Source: Dyadobacter sp. Leaf189 (GTDB lineage Bacteria > Bacteroidota > Bacteroidia > Cytophagales > Spirosomataceae). From it: a DNA stretch of 64,000 nt. Of the stretch, positions 26,303 to 34,985 are shown in pieces. Every line of letters starts with the position of its first letter. Positions within the stretch are counted from its first letter, which is position 1. A program made the position numbers and the translations under genes. The notes below the pieces were generated by a model, which searched no databases, had not been told where the DNA came from, and saw only the letters and a list, made by a program, of their open reading frames with translations. The stretch covers positions 124,268 through 188,267 of the forward strand of contig NZ_LMPS01000007.1 of the NCBI RefSeq assembly GCF_001424405.1. The letters run 5' to 3'.

Positions 26303-27291
26303 TGTTTGATCACTTTGTACCTGCTGCCAATCCAGGCAAGCAGCGGCAAGCCGAAAAAGACGATTAATGCAGTCGACCACCCAGCAAATGCGCCGATAAT
26401 CAATGCGAGGAGCGTGACGATTACGGGATACAGGTACATCAGCATTCCAAATAATACGGAATCGTAAAATACAGACCGTCCGGTTAACTGGGCGGTCTTT
26501 TTTGTGAAGAATGAGTAAAGCGGCGCGTGGATCATCCTGCCGATCCAGCCTAATCCTCGCATAACAGGATTGGTGCGCGGCGGAACTGTGCAGTCGCTGA
26601 AAAAGGAATCGAGTATTCTGTTGCGCTCCTGTACCGAGGCTTCTGCCGGGATTGTGAGGATTACCTCATTCATTTTTCGTTCCAAAATCTCATTGAACTC
26701 CCGGAGCCACTTTTCATATTCCTGCGGACTGGTATGAATCTCGTCCTGACTGATTGGCTGACCGAATTTCAATGCGACACGTTTATGAGGCCCGCGAAAA
26801 TTCTCATAGTTGAGCCCGGTCGGTATTACTTTCATTTGCGGCAATGCATCTTCTCCGAACCAGATTTTATACGCCATTCGGGCCGTGCCTTTTCCCAGCG
26901 GGCGCAAGCGCCATTCATTGACACAGATACCTTCTGAAAACACCACAACAGCATCATTTTTCTTTAATGCATCGTGACTTTCCTGGGCCGTCACATCGTG
27001 ATTTTTGACGTACTGCCGCCCTTCCGAGCCACGGAAAACAGGTATCAGGTTGATCTGCCTTAACCAGAAAGCAGCAGCTTTTTTCTTGAAAACATCCCCG
27101 CGTGTCAACGTATGAATTGGCTGGCTCAGCACCGAGCCGATCACAACCGCATCGAAAAAAGAATCAGGGTGATTGGAAGCCAGAAGCAGCGGCTTTCCTT
27201 TTGGCAACCTGTCGAAATGCGAGACGCAAAGCTTTCTTAAATAAATCGGCAATGCCAGACGAACGAGAAAACGGGAGAAGTAGTAAAACAA
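26299..27291 (-). CDS. PlsC-like lysophospholipid/glycerol-phosphate acyltransferase
   Basis: Membrane-associated acyltransferase of 330 residues. The catalytic site is ASNHPDSFFDAVV with the His-Asp pair one residue further apart (HX5D) than the classical HX4D, a spacing I recall in Bacteroidota glycerol acyltransferases. Block II (IPVFRGSEG), block III (VVVFSEGICVNEWRLRPLGKGTARMA) and block IV (VIPTGLNYE) follow. Two hydrophobic segments at the C-terminus (about 280-325) form a membrane anchor. The reaction is probably acylation of a lysophosphatidate-like substrate; the exact acceptor is not known. Confidence 0.8.
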   Translation of the reverse strand: MFYYFSRFLVRLALPIYLRKLCVSHFDRLPKGKPLLLASNHPDSFFDAVVIGSVLSQPIHTLTRGDVFKKKAAAFWLRQINLIPVFRGSEGRQYVKNHDVTAQESHDALKKNDAVVVFSEGICVNEWRLRPLGKGTARMAYKIWFGEDALPQMKVIPTGLNYENFRGPHKRVALKFGQPISQDEIHTSPQEYEKWLREFNEILERKMNEVILTIPAEASVQERNRILDSFFSDCTVPPRTNPVMRGLGWIGRMIHAPLYSFFTKKTAQLTGRSVFYDSVLFGMLMYLYPVIVTLLALIIGAFAGWSTALIVFFGLPLLAWIGSRYKVIKH

Positions 27292-27376
27292 AATGAATGC
27301 GGTAAGTTTTTACAAAATTATGTGATTATTTTTTTATTTATCCAGTCAGCTTTCCTTATAGGCGCATTGAAGTTGC

Positions 27377-27384
27377 TAACTTTG
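27377..27384 (+). promoter_or_regulatory. Candidate -7 element for the kinase-like/HAD operon
   Basis: TAACTTTG matches TAnnTTTG, 60 bases before the start at 27445. A near-match TTTC lies about 22 bases upstream. Confidence 0.45.
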
Positions 27385-27444
27385 AAAAACTGCTTGTAAC
27401 TGGCAATAAGAACATCGACAGGCTAAATTGTAACATATAAAGCA

Positions 27445-28485
27445 ATGCGTTTAAAAGATTATCCGGCAATTATCCGTCAGGCCTGGGCTGGTTTTGATAA
27501 TTCGATCGGTGTCAAGTTTGTAGAAGATATCAGTGCGAGGGTATCTACCAACCATGTTTTCAGGGTAACACTGGACAATGATGATAAAGTAATCGCCAAG
27601 CTGTCATATTTTGGTAAATACGAGCATTTCAAGGAGGATCATCGCATTATACAGGCGCTTTCCAATAACCTGCTTTACCCTTTTGAAAACGTACTCGCCA
27701 AATCACTTTTTAAGAACAATCAGGTTTATACATATCGTTACCAGGAGGATTTTGTGGATACCTGGGTCGTTTTTTACAATCCGATCAGGGCGGCTAACCG
27801 TTTGCCCCGCCGGTTGAATGAAGACCAGATCAGGAAGCTGGGTGCCGAGGCCGCGAAGTTCCACCAGGCGTGTTTTCGAGCAGGCCGGTCTATTCCCAAA
27901 TCTTCCAAAAACCTGAGGACCGATATTCAGCACTTGCTGGATATTCTTGAAACGGATACGGGGCAGTATGAACACCGTGGCTATATCAACATCCTCAAAA
28001 GGCAATGCGATATATTTATGAAAAATATACAGCGCCTCAATGTAAGCGGATTCGATCTGATGCCCGTTTTCGTAGACTGGAACATCGGGAATTTTTCGGT
28101 AACAGACGACCTGAAACTCTTTTCAAGATGGGACTACGACTGGTTTCGTGTCTCGTCCAGGGTAATGGATTTCTATTTCTTCAGCCGGGTTTGTTCCAAT
28201 GTGGGCGACAAGACGGTTTTCAGTTATCTGATCGGGCCGCTGATGGAAGAACGCTTTATGATTTTCCTTGAAGAATACCATAAGATATATCCATTAACGG
28301 AGCGTGAGGTGCGGTTTATGAAGGAAGCTTACCGGTTCTTTATCCTGAATTATGTGATAAAATACGGGAAATACTTTTTCCACCGGGCTTACTGCGCCAA
28401 GCTTCAGAAAGAAGCTTACGAGCTTTATTTTCCGTCCATTGATGGTTTTGACGCGGACAAAATTCTCAAAAGATTAAATATATAG
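27445..28485 (+). CDS. Aminoglycoside phosphotransferase-like (APH/choline kinase fold) protein
   Basis: A 346-residue cytoplasmic protein with a small-molecule kinase fold. The N-lobe has strands TNHVFRVTLDNDDKVIAKLSYF, where K in VIAKL is the likely ATP-binding lysine. The catalytic loop resembles VFVDWNIGNF (Asp and Asn in the order of the APH HxDxxxxN loop, with the His replaced) and the metal Asp is in SRWDYDW. The substrate is unknown and resistance is not implied. It lies 33 bases before a HAD hydrolase gene, so a phosphorylation/dephosphorylation pair on one metabolite is possible. Confidence 0.62.
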   Translation: MRLKDYPAIIRQAWAGFDNSIGVKFVEDISARVSTNHVFRVTLDNDDKVIAKLSYFGKYEHFKEDHRIIQALSNNLLYPFENVLAKSLFKNNQVYTYRYQEDFVDTWVVFYNPIRAANRLPRRLNEDQIRKLGAEAAKFHQACFRAGRSIPKSSKNLRTDIQHLLDILETDTGQYEHRGYINILKRQCDIFMKNIQRLNVSGFDLMPVFVDWNIGNFSVTDDLKLFSRWDYDWFRVSSRVMDFYFFSRVCSNVGDKTVFSYLIGPLMEERFMIFLEEYHKIYPLTEREVRFMKEAYRFFILNYVIKYGKYFFHRAYCAKLQKEAYELYFPSIDGFDADKILKRLNI

Positions 28486-28518
28486 GCTTTCGCAGGCCAC
28501 ACTTTCACTTCCTTTACT

Positions 28519-29367
28519 ATGGTTCTTGACAATTTCAGATCAGTTATTTCCAAATATGATGTCATATTCTTTGATGCCTTCGGTGTTCTAAAAACTTACA
28601 ACGGGTTGATTCCGGGGATTGAGAAAACTTTTCAGTACCTGAACGATACCGGGAAAGATTTTTACGTGGTGACCAATGATGCTTCCCGCAGTCCGGAACA
28701 GCTCGCTGATTCGTACTTCAAAATGGGTATCAATGATGTGACAGCCGACCGGATCATTTCTTCGGGAATGCTGGCCCGTGAGTACCTCGACTACAAATTC
28801 CGTGACGGGCTCGTGGCTTATGTGGGTACCGACAATTCTGCGCATTACATTGAAACGCTAGGGTTAAAAACCATTTCAATCCGCCAGGTGAACCTTGACG
28901 AGGCAGCCAGCATTAATGCGCTTGTTTTTCTGGATGATGAAGGTTTTGACTGGAACACGGATTTGACAAAAACCCTGAACCTGCTTCGTAAACGAAACAT
29001 TCCTGTCATTGTAGCCAATACTGACAAAACATACCCTGCTTCAAAGAACCGCCTTTCCATCGCAGTAGGTGCATTGGCAAAAATGATTGAAGACACGATC
29101 GGGAGACAGTTCATCCGCTTTGGAAAACCTGATCCGCAGATGTTCATTTTTGCTTATCAGCACATTAAAAACTATCCGAACGTAAGCAAGCGGAACATTC
29201 TCATGGTGGGAGATACCCTGCATACCGACATTCTCGGAGGTAATAAATTCGGGCTTGATACCGCGCTGGTACTGACCGGGAATACACAGGCCGAAGATGC
29301 CGAGGTGCGTATCAGGGCTACGGGTATCATTCCAACCTATATCTCTGTGTCTGCAGTGGTTGAATAA
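28519..29367 (+). CDS. HAD superfamily IIA hydrolase (NagD/TIGR01459-like)
   Basis: A 282-residue HAD protein with a C2A cap. The nucleophile is D19 in FFDAFGVL; the usual second Asp two residues on is F21, as in the HAD-IIA subgroup with DxWGV motifs. Motif II is VVTNDASRS, the motif III Lys lies near FGKPDPQMF, and motif IV is MVGDTLHTDILGG, with the two metal-binding Asp. Nucleotide or sugar phosphates are common substrates in this group, but loss of the general acid makes ordinary phosphatase activity doubtful. Probably co-transcribed with the kinase-like gene. Confidence 0.75.
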   Translation: MVLDNFRSVISKYDVIFFDAFGVLKTYNGLIPGIEKTFQYLNDTGKDFYVVTNDASRSPEQLADSYFKMGINDVTADRIISSGMLAREYLDYKFRDGLVAYVGTDNSAHYIETLGLKTISIRQVNLDEAASINALVFLDDEGFDWNTDLTKTLNLLRKRNIPVIVANTDKTYPASKNRLSIAVGALAKMIEDTIGRQFIRFGKPDPQMFIFAYQHIKNYPNVSKRNILMVGDTLHTDILGGNKFGLDTALVLTGNTQAEDAEVRIRATGIIPTYISVSAVVE

Positions 29368-29377
29368 GTACATTCAG

Positions 29378-29395
29378 GGAAGCTACGCAGCTTCC
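29378..29395. repeat. Short perfect hairpin downstream of the HAD gene
   Basis: GGAAGCT / AGCTTCC with loop ACGC. No T-run follows, so it is not a classical terminator; it may protect the 3-prime end of the transcript. Confidence 0.45.
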
Positions 29396-29550
29396 GAAGG
29401 TTAATCCATGCGCCCCATTTGCACATCTGTTCCAGCCGTTGACTATCGGCTGTGAAGGTTCCTTGTTGTCTGGACCTAAAATTTCACTTGGTTTGTACTA
29501 TGCAGGCTGTTTGCCTGACTTAATCTGTTTTTACTCAAAGTAACACACAC

Positions 29551-31092
29551 ATGTTAGCTAAAACTTACGGAAGCGCCGTGTTCGGCGTAGATGCTACCAT
29601 CATCACCATCGAAGTTAATGTAGGGCAGGGACTCGGCTTCTTTATGGTCGGGCTGGCGGATAGTGCGGTGAAGGAGAGCCAGCAGCGGGTGGAGGCGTCT
29701 CTCAAATACTTTGGTTATAAAATGCCGAGGCAGAAACTGGTCGTTAACCTCGCGCCTGCCGATATCCGTAAAGAAGGTTCTGCATACGATCTGCCGATTG
29801 CACTTTGTACGCTACTCACCTCCGAGCAGCTGACCTGTGAGCGGAGTTTGGAAGACTATATCATCCTGGGGGAGCTTTCGCTAGACGGAATTCTGCGGCC
29901 AATAAAAGGAGTGCTCCCGATCGCCATTGAAGCACGGAAGCAGGGTTTTAAAGGAGTGATCCTGCCCGCTGAAAATGCATATGAAGCCGCAATTGTCAAT
30001 AATATCGATGTGATACCCGTCGAAAATCTGCCCGATGCAATCGCGTTTTTTGAAGGAAAGCTGGATATACCACCTGTAAAGGTTGATACGCGCGATTTGT
30101 TCTTTGCCAATCAGAACGAGTATGATGCTGATTTTGAGCATGTGCAAGGTCAGGAGAATATCAAGCGCGCACTTGAAATTACGGCGGCGGGCGGGCATAA
30201 TGCGATCATGATTGGTCCGCCGGGAGCCGGCAAAACAATGCTGGCAAAACGGATACCCAGTATTTTGCCTCCACTCAGTTTGCCCGAAGCATTGGAAACT
30301 ACCAAAATCCATTCAGTAGCAGGCAAGCTGGGGCAGCGCGCTACCCTCGTTTCGCGCCGGCCGTTTCGTGCGCCGCACCATTCGATCAGCGACGTTGCGC
30401 TGGTGGGAGGAGGGAGTTACCCGCAGCCCGGGGAAATATCACTCGCGCATAACGGCGTGCTGTTTTTGGACGAGCTGCCCGAATTCAAGCGAACAGTGCT
30501 GGAAGTAATGCGGCAGCCGCTGGAAGAAAGAAAAGTATGCATTTCCCGAGCCAAAATGGCGGTGGAGTACCCGGCCAACTTCATGCTCATTGCAAGTATG
30601 AACCCCTGCCCTTGCGGCTACTACAATCACCCTGACAGGGAGTGTGTATGCGGGCCGGGAGTTGTTCAAAAGTACCTCAACAAGATCAGCGGTCCATTGC
30701 TTGACCGCATCGACTTGCACGTGGAAGTTACGCCGGTGTCGTTCGACCAGATATCATCTACCCGGAAATCTGAAAGCAGCGCCGAAATACGGGAGCGTGT
30801 GATTCGTGCGCGGCTTATGCAAACGGAGCGTTTTAAGGACAAAAAAGAGATTTATTCCAATGCGATGATGACGCCGGAAATGGTGAAGGAAATCTGCGTG
30901 ATTGAAGAAGCAGGCAAGACGCTTTTGCGTAAGGCAATGGAAAGACTGGGGCTCTCAGCCCGCGCCTATGACCGCATTCTGAAAGTCTCCCGCACAATCG
31001 CCGATCTCGCCGGCAGTGAATCAATCAAAGTAGAGCACCTCGCCGAGGCGATCCAGTACCGCAGTCTGGACCGGGAGAACTGGGCTGGGTGA
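29551..31092 (+). CDS. comM: YifB/ComM family Mg-chelatase-like AAA ATPase
   Basis: A 513-residue ATPase. The N-terminal ChlI-like domain (1-170) begins with AKTYGSAVFGVDA; the AAA core has Walker A GPPGAGKTMLAKR and Walker B GVLFLDELPEF, followed by a Mg_chelatase C-terminal domain containing a cysteine-rich MNPCPCGYYNHPDRECVCGPG. Family members include ComM, a helicase that extends heteroduplex during natural transformation and recombination. The gene is single. The long region upstream (29368-29550) shows only the small hairpin. Confidence 0.9.
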   Translation: MLAKTYGSAVFGVDATIITIEVNVGQGLGFFMVGLADSAVKESQQRVEASLKYFGYKMPRQKLVVNLAPADIRKEGSAYDLPIALCTLLTSEQLTCERSLEDYIILGELSLDGILRPIKGVLPIAIEARKQGFKGVILPAENAYEAAIVNNIDVIPVENLPDAIAFFEGKLDIPPVKVDTRDLFFANQNEYDADFEHVQGQENIKRALEITAAGGHNAIMIGPPGAGKTMLAKRIPSILPPLSLPEALETTKIHSVAGKLGQRATLVSRRPFRAPHHSISDVALVGGGSYPQPGEISLAHNGVLFLDELPEFKRTVLEVMRQPLEERKVCISRAKMAVEYPANFMLIASMNPCPCGYYNHPDRECVCGPGVVQKYLNKISGPLLDRIDLHVEVTPVSFDQISSTRKSESSAEIRERVIRARLMQTERFKDKKEIYSNAMMTPEMVKEICVIEEAGKTLLRKAMERLGLSARAYDRILKVSRTIADLAGSESIKVEHLAEAIQYRSLDRENWAG

Positions 31093-31183
31093 TAGCTAAA
31101 ATTACTAAACATAAAGGCAATTTTCGACGAGGAGGAAAACCAGAAAATACTTCAAAGCTTTCTGGCTTCCCCTTCGGTTTAAC

Positions 31184-32011
31184 TCAAAGCTCCTCTACAC
31201 TCACCCCACCCAGCTCCTGAAATAGCGTTTGCCAGTAATGCGTTACGTGCGGGTTGTTTTCTTTGGTGGAAGCAGTTGGTTCAAATGGTGACACAATCGT
31301 AACCTGCGGCGAGCCTATCGCATATTGAGCCAGCTTTTTAGTATCTGCCTTTGCATCTGCCTCTGCCTCGGCGTCAGTTTTTGGCGGCTGAATGTGGAAA
31401 TCCCTGCGGTCTGCACCCTTTACACTTTCCACCATATCACTGAAATAGTAGACCTTTACTTCCGATCCGCTTTCGCCGGCTTTGGCAATTACAGGCAAGC
31501 TTGCCCAAATATCCGTTTGCAAGTTGGAAGCGCCTGTGTTCTGCTGGTTTAATTTGGCCAGTAACTGCCTCAAATATATCCCCTTTTCTTTTTGAAGTGC
31601 GAGCTGGAATGCAGTCTCAATGCCCTCACGGTCGGTTGCATTTGCGCTTTCCATATCATCTTTCTCACTTCTTACAGTCAGCGACAACGCGCGTGCTTTT
31701 GAGGTATTTTCGTGGATAAAATACACTTCCAGCTTATCGCCTTTGTTCCGCATGTTGGTTTCTACAATATCTGTCAGCGTCTGCCGGTACTTTTCATTGA
31801 CATAGTTCCTGTCTACATGCACGCTCTGTGTTTTATCCAAAAAAACCAATGTATAGATAGGGGTATCAGGAGCTGACTTCGTTTCTTCCTTCTCGCCGCC
31901 ACAGGAAAGGAATGAAAAGGAAGCAGTGAAAAGCAAAAGAGCAGCCAATAGCCGCGCTTGTTTTCTATTCAAAATACGATCTGAAAAAAGCCGATTTATC
32001 CGAGGTTTCAT
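31184..32011 (-). CDS. Lipoprotein with a von Willebrand A-like domain, unknown function
   Basis: A 275-residue lipoprotein: a basic N-terminal stretch, hydrophobic core and lipobox FLSC (Cys about residue 37). The mature domain begins with IYTLVFLDKTQSV, where DKTQS resembles the MIDAS start (DxSxS) of von Willebrand A domains, and later strands KLEVYFIHEN and VKVYYFSDMVES fit that fold. The signature is only partial, so the assignment is moderate. It ends close to the convergent comM gene and no partner gene is apparent. Confidence 0.55.
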   Translation of the reverse strand: MKPRINRLFSDRILNRKQARLLAALLLFTASFSFLSCGGEKEETKSAPDTPIYTLVFLDKTQSVHVDRNYVNEKYRQTLTDIVETNMRNKGDKLEVYFIHENTSKARALSLTVRSEKDDMESANATDREGIETAFQLALQKEKGIYLRQLLAKLNQQNTGASNLQTDIWASLPVIAKAGESGSEVKVYYFSDMVESVKGADRRDFHIQPPKTDAEAEADAKADTKKLAQYAIGSPQVTIVSPFEPTASTKENNPHVTHYWQTLFQELGGVSVEEL

Positions 32012-32093
32012 AGGGTCAATTTAATTTGGCTAAAACTAATCTGTTCATAAATAGCACACAACGGCAAACGGGTGAGTGGTGGAAATATTTTAA

Positions 32094-32137
32094 GTAAAAA
32101 CAGAAAACCCTTCAAAACGTGTGCCTTGAAGGGTTTT
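32094..32137 (-). terminator. Terminator of fabI
   Basis: Inverted repeat AAAACCCTTCAA / TTGAAGGGTTTT (32104-32115 and 32126-32137). In the minus direction a T-rich stretch follows. It lies 29 bases after the fabI stop. Confidence 0.8.
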
Positions 32138-32165
32138 ACTTATGATGTTCTGTGTGATCAGCGGA

Positions 32166-32987
32166 TTATTTATGTTGCTCCTGGATCAGCTCAACCAATT
32201 CTTCCGAGATACCTGTCGATGAGTAACCGCCGTCGTGGTAGAGGTTCTGCATGGTAACAAAACGGGTGAGATCGGAGAAGAGCGTGATCGCATAATTGGC
32301 GCAATCATCTGCCGAAGCATTCCCCAGCGGACTCATTTTATCTGCAAAATCATAAAATGCATCAAATCCCGCTATTCCCGAACCAGCTTTTGTTTTGGTA
32401 GGAGACTGTGAAATCGTATTTACGCGAACGTTCTTCGCTTTTCCATAACGGTATCCATAGCTGCGGGCAATGCTTTCCAGCAATGCTTTCGCCTCGGCCA
32501 TATCATTATAGAAAGAGTAGGTTCTTTGGGCTGCAATGTAGGATAATGCAACAACTGAACCCCATTCGTTCAATGCGTCCTGCTTCTCGGCCACCTGCAT
32601 GAATTTGTGCAGTGAAAGTGCAGAGATATCAAGTCCTTTTTGAAACCATTCATAGTTCAGATCGCCATATTCTTTGCCTTTTCTCACATTCAGAGACATT
32701 CCGATTGAATGCAGCACAAAGTCTATTTTGCCACCCAGTACTTCGGTTGATTTGCTGAAAAGGTTTTCTATATCCTCAATAGATGTAGCATCGGCAGGAA
32801 TGATTTCGGCTTCACATTGTTTGGCCAGCTCGTTGATCGCGCCCATACGCATTGCGATCGGCGCATTGGTCAATGTGAACGTAGCACCTTCTTCTTTTGC
32901 TTTCAAGGCTACTTTCCAGGCGATCGAGTTTTCGTCCAATGCACCTGAAATAATTCCTCTTTTTCCTTTTAATAAACCGTAAGCCAT
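32166..32987 (-). CDS. fabI: Enoyl-[acyl-carrier-protein] reductase FabI
   Basis: NADH-dependent SDR enzyme that reduces trans-2-enoyl-ACP in the last step of each fatty-acid elongation cycle, and the target of triclosan. The 273-residue sequence has the FabI-type N-terminus LLKGKRGIISGALDENSIAW, SIGMSLNV, and the catalytic Tyr-x6-Lys in YNDMAEAK, with VRVNTISQSPTKTKAGSGI near the substrate loop. Single gene with its own terminator. Confidence 0.93.
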   Translation of the reverse strand: MAYGLLKGKRGIISGALDENSIAWKVALKAKEEGATFTLTNAPIAMRMGAINELAKQCEAEIIPADATSIEDIENLFSKSTEVLGGKIDFVLHSIGMSLNVRKGKEYGDLNYEWFQKGLDISALSLHKFMQVAEKQDALNEWGSVVALSYIAAQRTYSFYNDMAEAKALLESIARSYGYRYGKAKNVRVNTISQSPTKTKAGSGIAGFDAFYDFADKMSPLGNASADDCANYAITLFSDLTRFVTMQNLYHDGGYSSTGISEELVELIQEQHK

Positions 32988-33066
32988 ATTTTCCTCTCTA
33001 TTGATTAATTAGGATAAGTCCGTTTAAGGCGGCAAAGTAAAGCATTTTTGGTTGGTTATGCCAGAT

Positions 33067-34107
33067 TTAGTCAGCCCAACTAACAGTATTAGGCTGGGTT
33101 ACTGCCGATTCTACTGGTTTTAAATGGAGCTTTTCCTGAAAAAACCTGTCAGTAGCTTCGTACACGCCTTTTACGTCTTTAGAGCGTAGCCGTGAAGCAA
33201 TTACATGGTCGCCGCTTTCCGGAAATGCCTTTTCAACTTTCGATGTTTCCGGCGTACCCAGCAGTGGTGCCATATCTCGGATCGCTTTTACAGAAACCAC
33301 TGGATCCTGTTCTTTTTCATTTTTGTAATAATAACCTACAAAAACGGGCATTTTAATGCGCTCGTAAACTTCACGTCGCGAAATCACGTCCATCATCTGC
33401 TGCAAAGTGACCAGTCCATTGGTATGGTAACCCTGCAACCAGAACTGCGCGCGCTCGGGAATAGAGTCCCTGCCTTTGCTGTGCTCGCCAATGACCTGGT
33501 GCAGGATTTGCTTGCCCCAGGGTCCGGTAATCAGCTTCAAGGTAGGATTGGCCACTTCTATGCAGGGCGAATAAAGTACCAGTCCCTTGATTTCCGGGTG
33601 TGTCGAAGCGAGGTATACCGAAAGCAAACCACCCGCAGAAGTACCTATTACGATCACACTGTCACCCAATGCTTTCCCTATCGCCAATGCGCGTTTGGCC
33701 CCGGCCAGAAAGTTGTTCGGAGTGAGATCATCAAATGCGCTGGTATCAGCTATACCTGCGTCGTGCATGCGCGCCAGGTATAAATTCGCGCCATATCTTT
33801 TTGCCAAATCCTTGTGCACAGGATCGCCTTCTGCCCAGCTTGCGCCGAAGCCGTGGATATATACAATACTGTAAGGCGTCTTTTCCTTTTTGCTGCTGTC
33901 TGCCCAGATAATGCGGGCTTCATTGTCTTGCTTAATGTGGGCAACTGCTTTTTCGGACTGGTTAATTTCCTGTTCGAGTTTGGGGAGGTCAGTGGTAATG
34001 GTGGGTAAAACGGGTGTTAAACGTGCTTCCGGCACCTTCGGTCCGGCATAGTAAACAATGCCCGTGAGGACGACGAATGCGACAAGCCAGACCAGAAATT
34101 TTAACAT
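33067..34107 (-). CDS. Alpha/beta hydrolase, membrane-anchored
   Basis: A 346-residue serine hydrolase with an N-terminal membrane helix (residues about 2-21), so anchored or exported with the catalytic domain outside the cytoplasm. The oxyanion-hole region is VYIHGFGASW, the nucleophile elbow GTSAGG, and the His of the triad likely in SGDHVIASRL. The substrate is unknown. It is divergent from the response regulator gene; a candidate promoter on the minus strand lies in the 61-base gap. Confidence 0.75.
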   Translation of the reverse strand: MLKFLVWLVAFVVLTGIVYYAGPKVPEARLTPVLPTITTDLPKLEQEINQSEKAVAHIKQDNEARIIWADSSKKEKTPYSIVYIHGFGASWAEGDPVHKDLAKRYGANLYLARMHDAGIADTSAFDDLTPNNFLAGAKRALAIGKALGDSVIVIGTSAGGLLSVYLASTHPEIKGLVLYSPCIEVANPTLKLITGPWGKQILHQVIGEHSKGRDSIPERAQFWLQGYHTNGLVTLQQMMDVISRREVYERIKMPVFVGYYYKNEKEQDPVVSVKAIRDMAPLLGTPETSKVEKAFPESGDHVIASRLRSKDVKGVYEATDRFFQEKLHLKPVESAVTQPNTVSWAD

Positions 34108-34144
34108 TTTTTATAAGTTAAGAAGGTTTATCAATACTATCTTG

Positions 34145-34176
34145 CAAACATAATTTAATATCCTTTCTATGCCCAA
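34145..34176 (-). promoter_or_regulatory. Candidate promoter for the hydrolase gene
   Basis: On the minus strand TATGTTTG (34152 to 34145) fits TAnnTTTG, with a TTG (34176-34174) 21 bases upstream. The -33 part falls inside the first codons of the divergent response-regulator gene. Confidence 0.4.
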
Positions 34177-34855
34177 CCTGCTACTAGTTGAGGACGATGC
34201 AAATCTGGGATCGCTGCTTCAGGAATATCTGATCGATAAAGGCTATTCTACTGATCTTGCTACTGATGGACAGAAAGGATGGCAGGCTTTTGTCGATAAA
34301 GAGTACGATTTATGCATTTTCGACGTGATGATGCCTAAAAAGGATGGATTTTCTCTGGCAAAAGAAGTTAGGATGAGTGGACGCGATGTTCCCATCATTT
34401 TCCTGACTGCCAAATCAATGAAGGAAGATACTATGCAGGGTTTTCGTGTCGGGGCCGATGACTATGTTACAAAGCCCTTTGACCGGGAGGAATTGCTCCT
34501 CCGGATAGAAGCAATTTTGCGCCGGTATAAAAAACAGCCTGATACTAAGGAAGAACTGAAAGTGTACCAGATCGGGCAGTATCAGTTTGATTACAGTCAC
34601 CAGCAGCTTTCCGCAAATGACAAGTCAGCCCGGCTTACCAGTAAAGAATCCGAGCTGCTCCGCCTTTTTTGTCAAAACCTCAATCAGCCGATCAGCCGCA
34701 GCTATGCATTGAAAACCATCTGGGGAGACGATTCCTATTTTAATGCCCGCAGTATGGATGTGTACATTACCAAACTACGCAAATACCTTCGCGAAGATCC
34801 TTCCATTCAGATCATGAACCTGCACGGGGAAGGGTTTAAGTTGATGGTGGGGTGA
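34169..34855 (+). CDS. OmpR-family response regulator
   Basis: A 228-residue two-component regulator. The receiver domain has the acidic pair VEDD near residues 7-10, phosphoacceptor D52 in IFDVMMPKKDG, conserved Thr in FLTAKS and Lys in VTKPF. A winged-helix DNA-binding domain follows (about 130-226, with LTSKESELLRLFCQNLNQPI and MDVYITKLRKYLREDP). No histidine kinase gene lies beside it, so it is an orphan here; the kinase may be encoded elsewhere. Confidence 0.9.
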   Translation: MPNLLLVEDDANLGSLLQEYLIDKGYSTDLATDGQKGWQAFVDKEYDLCIFDVMMPKKDGFSLAKEVRMSGRDVPIIFLTAKSMKEDTMQGFRVGADDYVTKPFDREELLLRIEAILRRYKKQPDTKEELKVYQIGQYQFDYSHQQLSANDKSARLTSKESELLRLFCQNLNQPISRSYALKTIWGDDSYFNARSMDVYITKLRKYLREDPSIQIMNLHGEGFKLMVG

Positions 34856-34950
34856 AGGGGAGGAAGTAGGAAAAAGGAGGGTTTGCGAAACTGAAACGGG
34901 AGCTGCATGGTTTTTTATTTGCATTAAGTATTTAAGTAGCTTACAAAAAA

Positions 34951-34981
34951 GCCGACAGCCGACAGCTGATCGCCGACAGCC
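34951..34981 (+). repeat. GCCGACAGC repeat in the hemB translation-initiation region
   Basis: GCCGACAGC occurs as a partial tandem (34951-34959, overlapping GCCGACAGCTGAT, then GCCGACAGCC ending at 34981), four bases before the hemB ATG. The same element in the same orientation lies four bases before the cimA ATG (minus strand, 55066-55035). Confidence 0.7.
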
Positions 34982-34985
34982 AATC

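Noticed and set aside
33205..33783. 192-codon plus-strand frame inside the hydrolase gene
   Set aside because: It is a shadow of the alpha/beta hydrolase; the composition is unlike real proteins of this genome.
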